NCBI GenBank assembly: GCA_905221615.1
Contig: CAJNDT010005512.1
Span: 185,818 to 249,817 of the forward strand
Direction: 5' to 3'
DNA from: Symbiodinium sp. CCMP2592
Taxonomy: Eukaryota; Sar; Dinophyceae; Suessiales; Symbiodiniaceae
DNA: 64,000 bases
The translations under genes were made by a program, and so were the position numbers. The notes under the pieces are model-generated. The model ran no database searches and was not told the DNA's origin. It saw only the letters and a list, made by a program, of their open reading frames with translations. Within the stretch, counting starts at the first letter, position 1, and each line of letters opens with the position of its first letter. Shown one piece after another: positions 39,701-49,253 of this stretch.

Positions 39701-42634
39701 GATCAGCAAAGCATAACCAGACATCAGCGGAGTGAGTCACAAGCACCACAACCAAGGGTTGTTGAGTTCACGCAGGCAGAAGCGACTCAGCGAGCTGGGA
39801 GCTTAAAGCCAGAGCGCAAGAGCAAGTCAACGCAAAGCAGTGGGAGAACGAATCATGCCTGGCTTGGATGCCGTCCCGAGGCCAGAACATCGAGAAGATT
39901 GGAAGAAAAGTGAACGTGAAGGCTAACCATGCCTCAGAGCACGTCTTATATAGCGGCGCGAGAGCATTGGCATTATGACAGCCCTGTCAAGCGATCCTGT
40001 GCTGAGAGGGATGCTTGCGAAATCACCGCAGAAATCAGAACGGGAAGCAATACCTTTCCCAGCTGCACATCCGAGATAAGTCAACAGCAACGGTCTCCTA
40101 CAGTCAACCTGGCTTAGGCCCCCGCAACGTGCAAAAACCTTAGCGGAACAGATGGATCGGCACTCACACAACGAGTGACGAAGCAGGGAACGGTGACAGC
40201 GATGCTTCTTGCAGGGAGAGCGGCAAGAGCGCCGAAATGAGCTGCGCGAAAGGGAAGGGAAACCTGGGACACGACGTGTTCATGCCAGGAGGTTCGAGCA
40301 ACTACACAGGCCGGCCTTGTATCTGCAATTTTCTTGGCATTTAAAAGATTCACGAACCCTCTGGAGAGGGTCTGATAGACTCGAGATAGGATAGGGGGCT
40401 GCACTTTCCTTAGATGCCATCACGCACTGAATTGCCATTCTGGTACAGATTAGATGCCTGACACAGCAAGATGCAAGTCCGCGATCAAGCGGTCAGTATC
40501 TGCTGACAAGCATCAGCACCCCCACATCCAAATTGTGAGTAATGAGCGACCTTCGCACGACTTGCTGCACAGTCTGCACACGGGCCCTCGAGTCAGCTGA
40601 TCGCATTGCGTGGAGGGGCTGGATCATGTGCAGCAGCACCTCAACCCGATTGAAATCGTACTCCTGCCAGGGCAACGTTGAAGACGGTCCGCACGATGTG
40701 CGATGCTACGGAACGGAGCATGAGCTTGTAAATGCAGACTCTGCTCTGGCCTCTGCACAGTCTGTCAAGTGCTCCAAGGTGCGAGTGGCCAAGCCATGCG
40801 AATCCTCGGGAGTTCAAGCCCAAGCATGCATAACATGCCATCTTGCTGATGGCATGAATCTACCCTTCATCACTTCATACAGGCATCGATGGTTTCGCAA
40901 AAGTCTCCATCTTCGCCTTTCGAAACGGATGCGACACGCTTCCTGTCGCTGAAACAGGCACCATGCCTCCGATCTCCTCCAATGCACTTCCATGGCAGAG
41001 GCTCATCAAGCCTGACTCGAGATCACAGGAGGCCAGCGTCGGTGCGCTTGTCGCATCGAATGATGCAAAGCTAGCCGTCGAAACCCTGAAGAAGCCCTTA
41101 CTTCAGTCCCGTGACGCCTCAACGCAAGGTCAGAAACTAAAGTGCTGCACCCGAGCAAATCCCATCAAAACAATAAACCTAGGAAGCAAAATAGATCCAA
41201 ACGCTGCAGCTACGCCCCCGTATCGCAATTGCAAAACACTCCCAAGATTTGCCCAACTTTGCCAAAAGAATTCCCAAATCCATCCAAATGCTGAACCCCG
41301 CCCTGACTGCGGAACTCTGCTCCTCAAAACGTCAGCCCATTCCTTACACCTGCAGAATGAACCCTCAACCATCTTCTGCAAGCTGCAGCCAAAACAGCCT
41401 GCTGGGTCTTCAAGATCTTTAGCAGCACTAAGGTCCAGGCGCACTATCGCATGTCGGAATCGCATTGTGTCTTGGGGCCTGAAGACATTTTGAGCATGGC
41501 CGTCTTCCAGCTTCCCGAGTCATCATGGCACTGTTGACGTCTAGGGGTAGGGCCTGCTTACCATTGATGCCCGAGAGAATGTCACGCAGCAACTCACCGC
41601 ATCGAACCATTCTCCCCGCATCTGAGCATGCAGCAGCCATGACGGTAGCAAGTACAGACTACCAGATGAGGTGCCATGCAGACATGCACGAGTGCTCGCA
41701 GCTGCAAAGAGCATGCGCAGTCCTGATGCAGCAGGCCAGTCCCTTCCCAGAAGCGCTCCATGGCCTTCTCTGTGACAGCTTCTCTTGCGCCGGGACAACA
41801 CGAAAGCTGATCACTAGACTCTAGATCTCTGTCTGTAGGCGCATGGCCCTGTTGATGCGAAAAACCAGAAGAGCATGAAGGACACCTGTAAAGGCAAATG
41901 CGCTGTTAGGTATGCAAAGTCACACAACTTCGCAAATCTCTGTGTCTTGACAGGACTCGGCCTAAAGAGATTATCCATAGTTGACTTCGATGAGCATCCA
42001 TCAAACCAAGCTCCTGCGAAACCAGTGGAGGAGCTCGGTCTTGCGAAGACTTTTTGGACTTTGTGTGATGTCCTGCCGCAGGTCGAACTCCAGGACATCT
42101 TGGGCCTGTTATTGAGACGTCGGTTCTCTGCCTCGCGGTCAAAGACTTGATCAAGGCATTCAGCCTGCACGAGGAACACGGTGATGAGGGCTGCTGGCAG
42201 CGCAAAGAGGCAGGATCGAGGGAAGACGGATCCTGCTGTGCGTGCTCAGGACATGTTCTGGAAGCAGCGTTGCATCTGCATACAGCAGAAGGTAAATCCT
42301 GCTGATCTGTCTGTGCGCTCAGCCTCGTTCACTATCCAAAAGGCAGTTCGAGGATTGGCATCCAATCAAAATCGCACTTGATGATGCAGCTTCAGTCCAG
42401 GATCAATGATGCAGTTGACGGTTCTGGGTTTTATCAATCATCTTAGGGCGGCATCCCCTTTCCAGTGAGTTGTTGCTGCCAAGCAAGGGCCGTGAGGGGT
42501 GTGCCAGCACAGCTTTCGCACCCACAGGCGCATCTACACAAATGGATTTGTTGACCAACAATCCTATATTGAGCAGACGGGCCTTTCCACTTCAAGAGAG
42601 TGAGGATGAGCCATGACTCGCTGTAGTCAATCAT
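36781..42634 (-). CDS. Bestrophin-type anion channel (at least 14 exons, same-strand gene in last large intron)
   Basis: Exons: 42583-42634 (ATG at 42634, MIDYSESWLILTLLKWK); about 42171-42232 (GSVFPRSCLFALPAALITVF); 41848-41885 (VLHALLVFRINR); 41723-41765 (AMERFWEGTGLLHQ); 41562-41621 (MRGEWFDAVSCCVTFSRASM); 41441-41478 (FRHAIV); 40962-41011 (LMSLCHGSALEEIGGM); 40751-40804 (SHGLATRTLEHLTDCAE); 40512-40660 (YDFNRVEVLLHMIQ); 40316-40398 (PPILSRVYQTLSRGFVNL, NAKKIADT); about 40210-40263 (FPFPFAQLISALLPLSLQ); 39339-39420 (IGVELENPFGRDDNDLPLKH); 36781-36852 (EMNNCLLMLLHYSADLMAG). 'PPILSR..Q..S.G', 'FPFP.AQ' and 'E.PFG.D.NDLP' are bestrophin signatures. Bestrophins are membrane chloride/bicarbonate channels; algal and plant members sit in thylakoids or near the pyrenoid, so a role in inorganic carbon or ion balance is plausible inference. 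One transmembrane exon between 40210 and 39420 was not found. Confidence 0.87.
37241..38311 (-). CDS. YISY/WRLDDG repeat protein lying in a bestrophin intron
   Basis: Exon 1 (38167-38311, ATG at 38311, MDRQARPVGDEKSDG) ends in CYISYEQAPAHW. Exon 2 (37241-38088) continues LDDGSKPPSKKYWTDVSFD, holds a second full repeat (YISYANAPDSWRLDDGSSPP) and ends NCSVQ before a stop, giving about 330 residues. The repeat is about 130 residues: SYHFDS, YISY..AP..WRLDDGS.PP, VSF/VSY, T.TFRGV..W, FDG...W.Y.I.FS.DF..I. The 78-base intron 38089-38166 begins GA and ends AG; it is fixed with confidence because the second repeat shows that HW must be followed by RLDDG. The family is familiar from dinoflagellate proteins but I cannot name a Pfam entry. 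Function unknown. Confidence 0.75.
38593..38787 (-). CDS. RING-like C-terminal exon (GHCI...CPLCR)
   Basis: One minus-strand frame reads AAVVEDSDHKGHCIIQVLKS, RAPEWAGDCPLCRIHISVS and a basic end before a stop at 38593. The spacing H..H C ... CPLCR is that of the second half of a RING-H2 zinc finger, the ubiquitin-ligase domain. The first cysteine pair is not seen and must lie in an upstream exon if this is a real RING. It is 280 bases upstream of the YISY-repeat start on the same strand, so the two could belong to one E3-ligase-type gene if the stop is removed by splicing. Confidence 0.4.
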   Translation of the reverse strand, partial: SCAAVVEDSDHKGHCIIQVLKSRAPEWAGDCPLCRIHISVSIAAQWQLRLSGRGGEAPKAKQKL

Positions 42635-43358
42635 CGGATGTCCATCTTACGATGCACCTCATGTGGACAAGCAACACTTCAAACAAATGAAAGAGGCGGC
42701 GAGAAACAGATCTCCTCCTGCCCTTCAATGAGAAACACGATCGCTTGACAACGCTGAGCGCTTCACTGCACGCTCTCTTCGCAGCATTTCCGACGTTGGC
42801 TGATAGCGTTGCGCAGATCAGCAAACCAAACCAGAGTTCAATGTGCCGACCTTTTGTATCTCGTTGGTTGTGTGCGAGCTGTCATATCTTCTGCATGTCT
42901 CTTCTCATATCTTCCGGGCGGCGAGAATGACGAACAACTGCACTTGTCATGCAAACAATTCCATGACCTCTTGTTCCCCATGGGCTCTACGAGCTGGAAA
43001 CACGCGATTTGACACATGAGCAATTCCCGTACACACGCACAGAAGTCGTGTCGCAGCCCCATTCCTGACCCGTTCTAGCTCAAAGATTTTCCCGGGATGT
43101 AGCTGGCTGAACCTCAATAAATATATCGCACAGAGACTTTGCTGTGGTGACGAAGCCATGGGACCTCTTTCGTGTCCGACACAAATGAAACTTGAGAGGC
43201 ATCCTTTGGCTCACTCTTAGTCCTGCGCTCAAATCGCTCAAGGCCAAGATCCTACTGCTCCAGCACGGGGCCTTCGACAGCATCCCCTCAAAAGAGAGGG
43301 GCCGATGGTCCGAGTTCCTTGTGGCGTCCGATTCAACCCTAACTTCTCACAGAAAACA
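42635..43358. other. No supported gene
   Basis: Only short, unconvincing frames occur here. This is the interval upstream of the bestrophin start candidate at 42634 and downstream of the stop at 43359. A 5' exon of the bestrophin gene may lie within it, but I could not identify one. Confidence 0.35.
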
Positions 43359-43890
43359 TCAGCAAGGCCTCGTTCTGCCCAGGAGCAACAGCGACCGACG
43401 CAAAGGGACGTTTCGACGTAGGGAGTGGTCGAGGCAGTGCTCGGCGCGAAGCAGCTGCAGCCGTGCAGCGCGCACGGCGTGCAGCGAGTCCCGCAGCGCC
43501 TGAGGCGCCTGGCGAGCCAAGAGTCTCTCCTCTCACGTCTCGGGCGTGCCTTTGCCGGAACTCAGCGAGAGCACCTCCATTTCGGCCGAGTGCAGCCGGA
43601 CCACGGATCCCGCGGCATGAGACACCGAATCTTCCATCTCCTGGAGGTCTGTCCGAGCCTGTTTCAGACGCGTGCGGAACACAGCAGCTCTGTGCAGCAT
43701 TGAAGGAACCTCTCGACAGCGCCGATGCGCATGTTTGAGATGAATTCGCTCGCAGAGGGCCTTGCGGGGGCCGCCCCTCAGAAAATGCCACACAGCCAAG
43801 AGCACTGTTCCGCCTGCGACACTTGCGCAGCATAGCGCTCGAAAATTTGGAAGCCTGGGCTTCCCATGGCCTTGCCTGCAGGCACAAGGG
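43359..43890 (-). CDS. Small membrane-anchored coiled-coil protein
   Basis: The frame reads GHGKPRLPNFRALCCASVAG, a hydrophobic segment (about 20 residues ending LLAVWHFLRGG) and then a basic/helical region (RIHLKHAHRRCREVPSML, TRLKQARTDLQEMEDSVSHA). It then meets TGA (43531-43533) and continues in the same frame as EERLLARQAPQALRDSLHAV, ARLQLLRAEHCLDHSLRR, and a stop at 43359. One transmembrane segment followed by helices suggests a membrane-tethered protein. The in-frame TGA may be a true stop, a mutation or a missed splice. The start is not clear, and the N-terminal part overlaps the end of the EEP-fold gene in another frame. Confidence 0.45.
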
Positions 43891-43896
43891 ATGGAG

Positions 43897-44709
43897 TCAT
43901 GCAGTGCCTCCTGAACCCCAGTACTTTGACATGCCTTGCCATTCGCCAGCCGTGGTGACAGCGAAGTCACCCTGCATACTCGGATTCGAGGAGTGCGCAG
44001 TCGCACCACCCTCCGGAACGATGGACTGAAACCTCAATAGCTGAGCAGGCAATGATACGACGTGGACAGGGGTGCAGCATGGGTCTACAATCAGACTCCC
44101 AAGAGAACCATCTTGCCACTGCCGTCCCGAGCACTGCTTCCAGAATGGATCATCGTGTGACAGTTGGTTGAACATGCTAGGATCCATGTTGAAGTCTCCG
44201 AGGAGGAGACATGGCACTTGCAACCTCCCGTCGGCTCCCTGACCAGCTACGGACTCCAGCGCAGCCCGCAAGGGTTGCAAATACTCGGCGAGCGTGATCC
44301 GAGAGCGAGAAATCATGCTCGGCACATGGAAATGCACCGAGCAAATGACCAGCTGTTCCCCGTCATTTTGCCGTTCCACGCGGACTACGAAATGCTCACG
44401 AGACACCGTCACTCGACGACTGGGCTTGAAGCTTAACACCGCGCTCTGTTGGCAGACACACTCTGCATTTCGCAGTATCAGGGCCGAGCAGGATTCTACC
44501 TGCACTCCGCGCCCATCTAAATCGTTTCGTCCACGTACCATGCGGAGGCTCAATGTTCCCAAGGCCTCGCAAAATAGCGGATCTGCTTCCTGGACGGCAA
44601 CAACATCATAGCCAGAGGCCCAGCGCTGCAGTTCACCTGGCGAGTATCTCACCTTGAGGTCAGCTATTGCATCAACAATGTCCTGCTTGTGATATCCCAG
44701 TCTCTGCAA
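43897..44709 (-). CDS. Endonuclease/exonuclease/phosphatase (EEP) superfamily protein
   Basis: The exon begins after an acceptor GATTGCAG and reads about 270 residues to a stop. EEP landmarks: YDVVAVQEADP (the metal-binding glutamate strand), LVICSVHFHVPS, CLLLGDFNMDPS (GDFN motif) and a C-terminal region HSSNPSMQGDFAVTT where most members have SDH. An upstream exon near 44845-44880 may supply the start of the fold (KIAAWNQHR). EEP proteins include DNase I, AP endonucleases, deadenylases and inositol phosphatases; the substrate here cannot be told. The loss of SDH may mean changed or no catalysis. Confidence 0.75.
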   Translation of the reverse strand: MQRLGYHKQDIVDAIADLKVRYSPGELQRWASGYDVVAVQEADPLFCEALGTLSLRMVRGRNDLDGRGVQVESCSALILRNAECVCQQSAVLSFKPSRRVTVSREHFVVRVERQNDGEQLVICSVHFHVPSMISRSRITLAEYLQPLRAALESVAGQGADGRLQVPCLLLGDFNMDPSMFNQLSHDDPFWKQCSGRQWQDGSLGSLIVDPCCTPVHVVSLPAQLLRFQSIVPEGGATAHSSNPSMQGDFAVTTAGEWQGMSKYWGSGGTA

Positions 44710-45079
44710 TCTGGAAACCCAGACACAGTCCTGGGCTTTTGCGTCTGGACAGTTAGCAAAGTGCCTGGAATTTACAATGTGTGCTCACTGCTGCCCAGCA
44801 TCTTTCTGGAAGTAGCTAGATTTCCTGTGTTGATTCCAGGCAGCAATCTTCCAAGGTTGAACGTGCAAAGGAAGTATACTGGAAACCTGAGACTACAGGC
44901 AAAGACTCCGTTGTAGCCGAAGACGAGAGAATCCGGTCCTTCTTGCTTCTTGGGGCCCCCGCAATCAACGTCACTGCGAGGAGAGAGATCGAGAATGTTC
45001 GGCCATGGCTTCGAGCCATGGCTCCGGAATGGATCCTTCAGCCCATTCTGCCTCTGACCTACATGTCCTTTCGTTTTTT

Positions 45080-45319
45080 TCATGTCGGAATAATTACAAG
45101 ACAGGCTTTTGACGAAGGCCGATGTGTGAAAGCGCATAAATGCGCTGCTCCCTTATCTGCCTTCTGCCTGCTGGCAGCACATCTCCTTTTCCATGGCAGT
45201 GGTGGAGGCCCTAGTTTTGGCAGGTGACATGGGACTGCAGCTTGCAATTTTCTGACAAAGCCGCGAATGCTACAATAAAAGCTGCTGGTCTTGATTCTTG
45301 CACAAGATGTCCCGGGCAA
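45080..45319 (-). other. Possible basic exon, weak
   Basis: A minus-strand frame gives FVRKLQAAVPCHLPKLGPPP and a Lys/Arg-rich continuation. Composition is compatible with coding, but no splice signals or family support it. Stretch 44890-45460 otherwise shows nothing. Confidence 0.2.
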
Positions 45320-45464
45320 AGTGGGTAGTTGTCATTTGAGACAACAGTTTCTGATGCAAATGCCTCTAGGTGGGCTATCTGCTATCTAGCTTCTACGCAG
45401 AAGTCTTAGCATTTCTTAGCAGAGAAGTTCCTGGGATCCTATGGTCCTATACGCCTTTCCTGCT

Positions 45465-45778
45465 TCACTGATTACCACGTTCCCCCTCCATGATTTTTGC
45501 AGGCAAAACCAGGAAACCAATTGGTGGCCAATCCTTACCTTGTCTTGACGCACCTTTTCCAGGCAATCGGAGCAAGGGGATATTCCCGTCCTGGCGAAGC
45601 ACAGCTGCAGGATAGAGAAAAAGAGTTATGACGATCTGTGTAAATGTGAAACCCTGCAGCATGCAGTGCTGGTGAAACGGCACACGCGGAGCCAGTGCCA
45701 CGAAACTTTCGGTAAGGATTGTGTAGACTTCTTGAAGCTTGTGCACGTTTCGACCTTGCAGCTCTATGGCTCCATCAT
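45465..45778 (-). CDS. Unidentified membrane-protein exon
   Basis: A minus-strand frame reads NVHKLQEVYTILTESFVALA, PRVPFHQHCMLQ, a hydrophobic helix (GFTFTQIVITLFLYPAAVLR) and QDGNIPLLRLPGKG before ending at 45465. The profile, amphipathic then one transmembrane helix then basic, looks real. I do not recognise the family. A short GT...AG segment (TTTCAC...CCTGCAG) could instead be an intron that would remove the helix. Confidence 0.4.
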
Positions 45779-46121
45779 GGCAAGACAGACTGACGCAGTT
45801 GCGTCAGTTGCGTCAGTCGAAGATTGGGGCTCCAACGAGACAAGAGTTGTACAAGTGCATTAAAAAGGACCGGGGCCCAGGGTATAGCACGCAAATATGG
45901 CGAGTCGACGCGTCTGACTTAAGACCCATGTCATGTCAGGCTTAATCCATCCTGAGCCCTCTTTACTGCCCACAACCTGAATTACTGCTTCCGCAGCGAT
46001 TTGCGCGAAGCTGCAATGGGTTTGCTCGCATACTAGTCTCCGGGAACTGGGTGACCTGTCCTGGCCTGATTAAGGTACTTGGACTACGGCTGGGGTGGCG
46101 ACCACTGGATATGAACAGGAA

Positions 46122-46298
46122 TCATGGCAACAGTTTAAACGACGAGCTAGCGTCGGCCTTGGTCGCGAACGTGCGAAGACGGAGCTTGACTTCGTCCTCC
46201 AAAGCCTTGCAGCACGAAACTAAGCCCTCTACGATCTCGAACCCCTGCTCGCAGCCAGCAACAGGTACGCAAAACAGCCAGAGACTGAGACAGAGGGG

Positions 46299-46360
<62 letters not shown>

Positions 46361-47339
46361 GCGAGCGAGCGAGCGAGCGAGCGAGCGGGGGAGATCGAGC
46401 AGTATCTGCATGGCGAAGAGGCCTATTGCCTTCACGAAGCGGCTGCGTCGTCCTGCCGACTCTCCGCTCGCAAACAATCCAGCTTCTGCCACACTATTGG
46501 AACTCACAGCACACACACCTTCGAGCAGACGTAAATTGACACACAAATCTTCTGACACGTTTTTGAAGCATGCAAGCAAATAGTCCCTGCACGTCCTTCT
46601 CCCAACGATCGAACTTATCGTCCACCCAATATCCGACCTTCTGCGCGATGATCCAGGGTTCAAGGCATCAAGACTAGGCTTGATGTTTCGCACAACATGA
46701 ACAACAACTTGCAATGTTGCGAAATAGCCCTCAATTGGGAGGGTGTGTGTGTGTGTGTGCGGCGGGGGAATGGATGGATGGATGGAGGGATGGATGGGTG
46801 CTCTGCTTCTCGTTTCTCAAGCTGGGCACCTTTCTCTCCGCCTTTGCGGTGATGTAGGTACCGCGGCCTTGAAAGTGCAGCGCACGAGAGGCTGTCGAAG
46901 ATTCACAGACCGGCATAGCCCGAGTTGATTAGGTGCCGCTCCATGTCTTTTGCCCTCTCTCCATTCTCCATCGTACGTTCGACCTCACACCCATGCACGG
47001 TCCGCACCAGGAGTCCATGCAGAGTCGACGAAGGGCCAAGCCATCTGGCCAGATGAACATGCCATGCCCATCCTTGAGATCTTCCTGCAAGCAAGCATGG
47101 AGACTTCAGGGATCATCCCTGGCAGGAGTCAGCACTGGCACTGGCTGTCCTTGTACTGGCCCTCGTAGACTAACATGCCTTTTTGAGTGTGCCAAACCTC
47201 ACACGACAAACACTGAAAAGCCGACTCGGCTCCGAGTCACTGCTTGGGAACACACCATCTTTCCAGTTCCGGAGAAGCGACCCTTGCTGAACTGTCCTGG
47301 CAAGGACTGTGGACACTGGAGCAAAAGAGATAGAGACAG

Positions 47340-47375
<36 letters not shown>

Positions 47376-47700
47376 CGACAAAGACGCGTGCACGCAACAG
47401 GGACATGGACAAGGAGGAGGGCAGCACCTTCGTAGACGCGTCCGTCACTCCAGGTCTGACGGCCGTGGCCATCCTGTTGATCTTCCTGCCGTGGGACGTG
47501 GGAGGAAGAGGAGAAAGGCTGTGCCAGCACACCCAAAACGCGCGCGCCTTCCACTGGCCCTCGTACTGGCAGCTCTTCGACTGCCAGACACCATGACCTG
47601 CAACCAGCAATGCACAGCATATGCAAATTGCAAGGCTTGCAGGGTTCCGGCCGTGGCGCTTGCCATTCTTGATCATCCCAGTATAAGTAGAGCCATCCTG
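46122..47700 (-). CDS. MORN-repeat protein (at least 9 very small exons)
   Basis: Exons: 47652-47700 (QDGSTYTGMIKNGKRH); 47548-47597 (GHGVWQSKSCQYEGQWK); 47428-47485 (EDQQDGHGRQTWSDGRVYE); 47256-47281 (RFSGTGKM); about 47141-47197 (VWHTQKGMLVYEGQYKDSQ); 47042-47084 (EDLKDGHGMFIWPD); 46942-46983 (RTYDGEWREGKRH); 46830-46867 (RGTYITAKAERK); 46593-46640 (KVGYWVDDKFDRWEKD); and a likely last exon about 46122-46250 (EIVEGLVSCCKALEDEV, stop). Joined, these give repeated G.G.W.DG..YEG.W..GK.HG units, the MORN motif, which mediates membrane or cytoskeletal attachment in protists. Each junction keeps frame and completes a motif, so the exon map is well supported. Donors are GC, GT or GA. The first exon may be at 49253. 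Confidence 0.85.
46296..46392. repeat. GACA/GA/GAGC microsatellite
   Basis: GACA repeats (about 46305-46330), then GA repeats, then GAGC repeats to about 46390. It lies in the intron between the last two MORN-gene exons. Confidence 0.95.
46740..46802. repeat. TG and GGAT microsatellites
   Basis: A TG run (46743-46760) and GGAT/GGAG repeats (46768-46800) within a MORN-gene intron. Confidence 0.9.
47341..47372. repeat. GA dinucleotide microsatellite
   Basis: A GA run inside the MORN-gene intron between exons 47428-47485 and 47256-47281. Confidence 0.95.
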
Positions 47701-48507
47701 CTGAACTCGCGTTCTCAGTCACAGTTACAGCATCTTGCAGTGTCATCAGCCCATTGCATGTTGTACACTAAGTACGCCTGGCGAATCAATGTGAATGCTT
47801 GCTACTTGTAGAGTTGGCACAACTTGACGGGACTTCCGTGCCGCCCTCACGAGCAATAGGAGCCTGGTACGTCACGAATTGCCGCTCCTGCTCTTGGCTT
47901 CCGCTACCCAAGACCACAGCATCAATGGGCAATGCCACAAAGATGGATTCTACACCTGGCCTCGTCCGCTGCGATGTCGTCCTTTTTCGACTCCTGCCGT
48001 GCCCGCAAAAATGGCTCCCTGAAGATCTAGCTTCTCTCTCTCTTTCTCTTTCTTTCGCCAGGGCTAGGGTGTAGGGGTTTGACCCCCTACACCGCGCGCT
48101 TGTGCGCCCCCGACTGTTGCGGAGGTGGTTAAATGGCGATTCTGTGACCCCGGCTCTGACTGCTTAAAAAGGTCGAGCTCTACCCTCGACAACTGCATTC
48201 GAAAAAGCCAACAAGAGCAGTAGGATGAAAGTAACACGACCTAAGATGAAGATGATTAACAGAATACATTCGGTTGCCGTGTCGGGGGTGTTCCCCGTCG
48301 TAGGTGGTCAGGTATGGCCATGAGAGGTGCAGGTCAAGGTGTTCAGGGTTCGGGTATACGAGAAGTCGTACAATCGTAGGAAACTACCTGGTGATGGGCC
48401 TTGACCTTCATGGGGACGTCTCCCCGGCAGCCGGGCGTGTTGTCACGGCGGTGTTGCTACTGTAGATTTCAGGACGCGAAAGGAAACTCTCTTTCTCTCT
48501 TCTTCAA

Positions 48508-48552
<45 letters not shown>

Positions 48553-49064
48553 TCTCGCGCATTCACGAGCTCGTGTACATCAACTAGCCGTACCTCTGCA
48601 GCGTTGGCTGCAAAAGAGCCTTCAGTTCGGGAGAAGGAGTGCTTCGAGATAAGAGACAGTCGCAAGGCCTCGCCTGCTTCTAGAGACTCTGGTTTTATGT
48701 CCTGTGCGCAATCGCCATGCTGCAGCAAAACCCAGTCGTCAGATCACGAGCGAATTAGCATATCGACAAGCAAGTATGTCCTCATCTTTCATACCAGGAG
48801 CTGGCACGGGATCAATGCCTTTCACCTGCAAGGACTGCCAATGGCTGTGGATCTGCCATTTTTGTGCCAGCCTCATCTCGCAGAGGATCAATAGGTCCGT
48901 GGCCCTCAGACAGGAAGGCGGCATGCCGACTACGTGCAGTCGAGACAGAAACCAGCTGCACAGGCACGCAAGGCTGTTAAGCAGGGTACGGGATCGTTTG
49001 ACGCGCCGGTACCACAGCAGCGTGAATCTGACATCAGCTTCAGACATGGTTGTCTCTATCTTTC
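47701..49064. other. Presumed introns between MORN exons and possible first exon; CT microsatellites
   Basis: CT runs lie at about 48034-48056 and 48504-48556. A coding-like stretch on the minus strand occurs at about 48560-48640 (FAANAAEVRLVDVHELVNA), and others at 48740-49060 are weak. I could not build exons that connect 49253 to 47700 with confidence. Confidence 0.35.
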
Positions 49065-49253
49065 TCACCCATTTCTATCCTCCAGGCTTTGTGAATAGAT
49101 TGGGGGGCTCATGGTCCTTGCCATTGGCACATCAATGCGGTTGAGGATATCGTTCGCGCAGGGATGCTTGACTTCTGGTATCGCATACGGATCATAGGGC
49201 GATGCAACGCAGGGGCCTCCACCAGATGAACAGCACGTTCCTGTGTTTCCCAT
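49065..49253 (-). CDS. First exon of an N-acylated protein (MGNTGTCC), possibly the MORN gene
   Basis: An ATG at 49253 in the strong context GCCACCATGG opens a frame starting MGNTGTCC, then a Gly/Pro-rich stretch and PYAIPEVKHPCANDILNRID. MG at positions 1-2 with Cys-Cys at 7-8 is the classical N-myristoylation plus palmitoylation signal for membrane attachment. It lies 1.5 kb upstream of the first MORN exon on the same strand with no other start between, and dinoflagellate MORN proteins often have such N termini, so it may be their exon 1. This link is inference. Confidence 0.6.
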   Translation of the reverse strand: MGNTGTCCSSGGGPCVASPYDPYAIPEVKHPCANDILNRIDVPMARTMSPPIYSQSLEDRNG

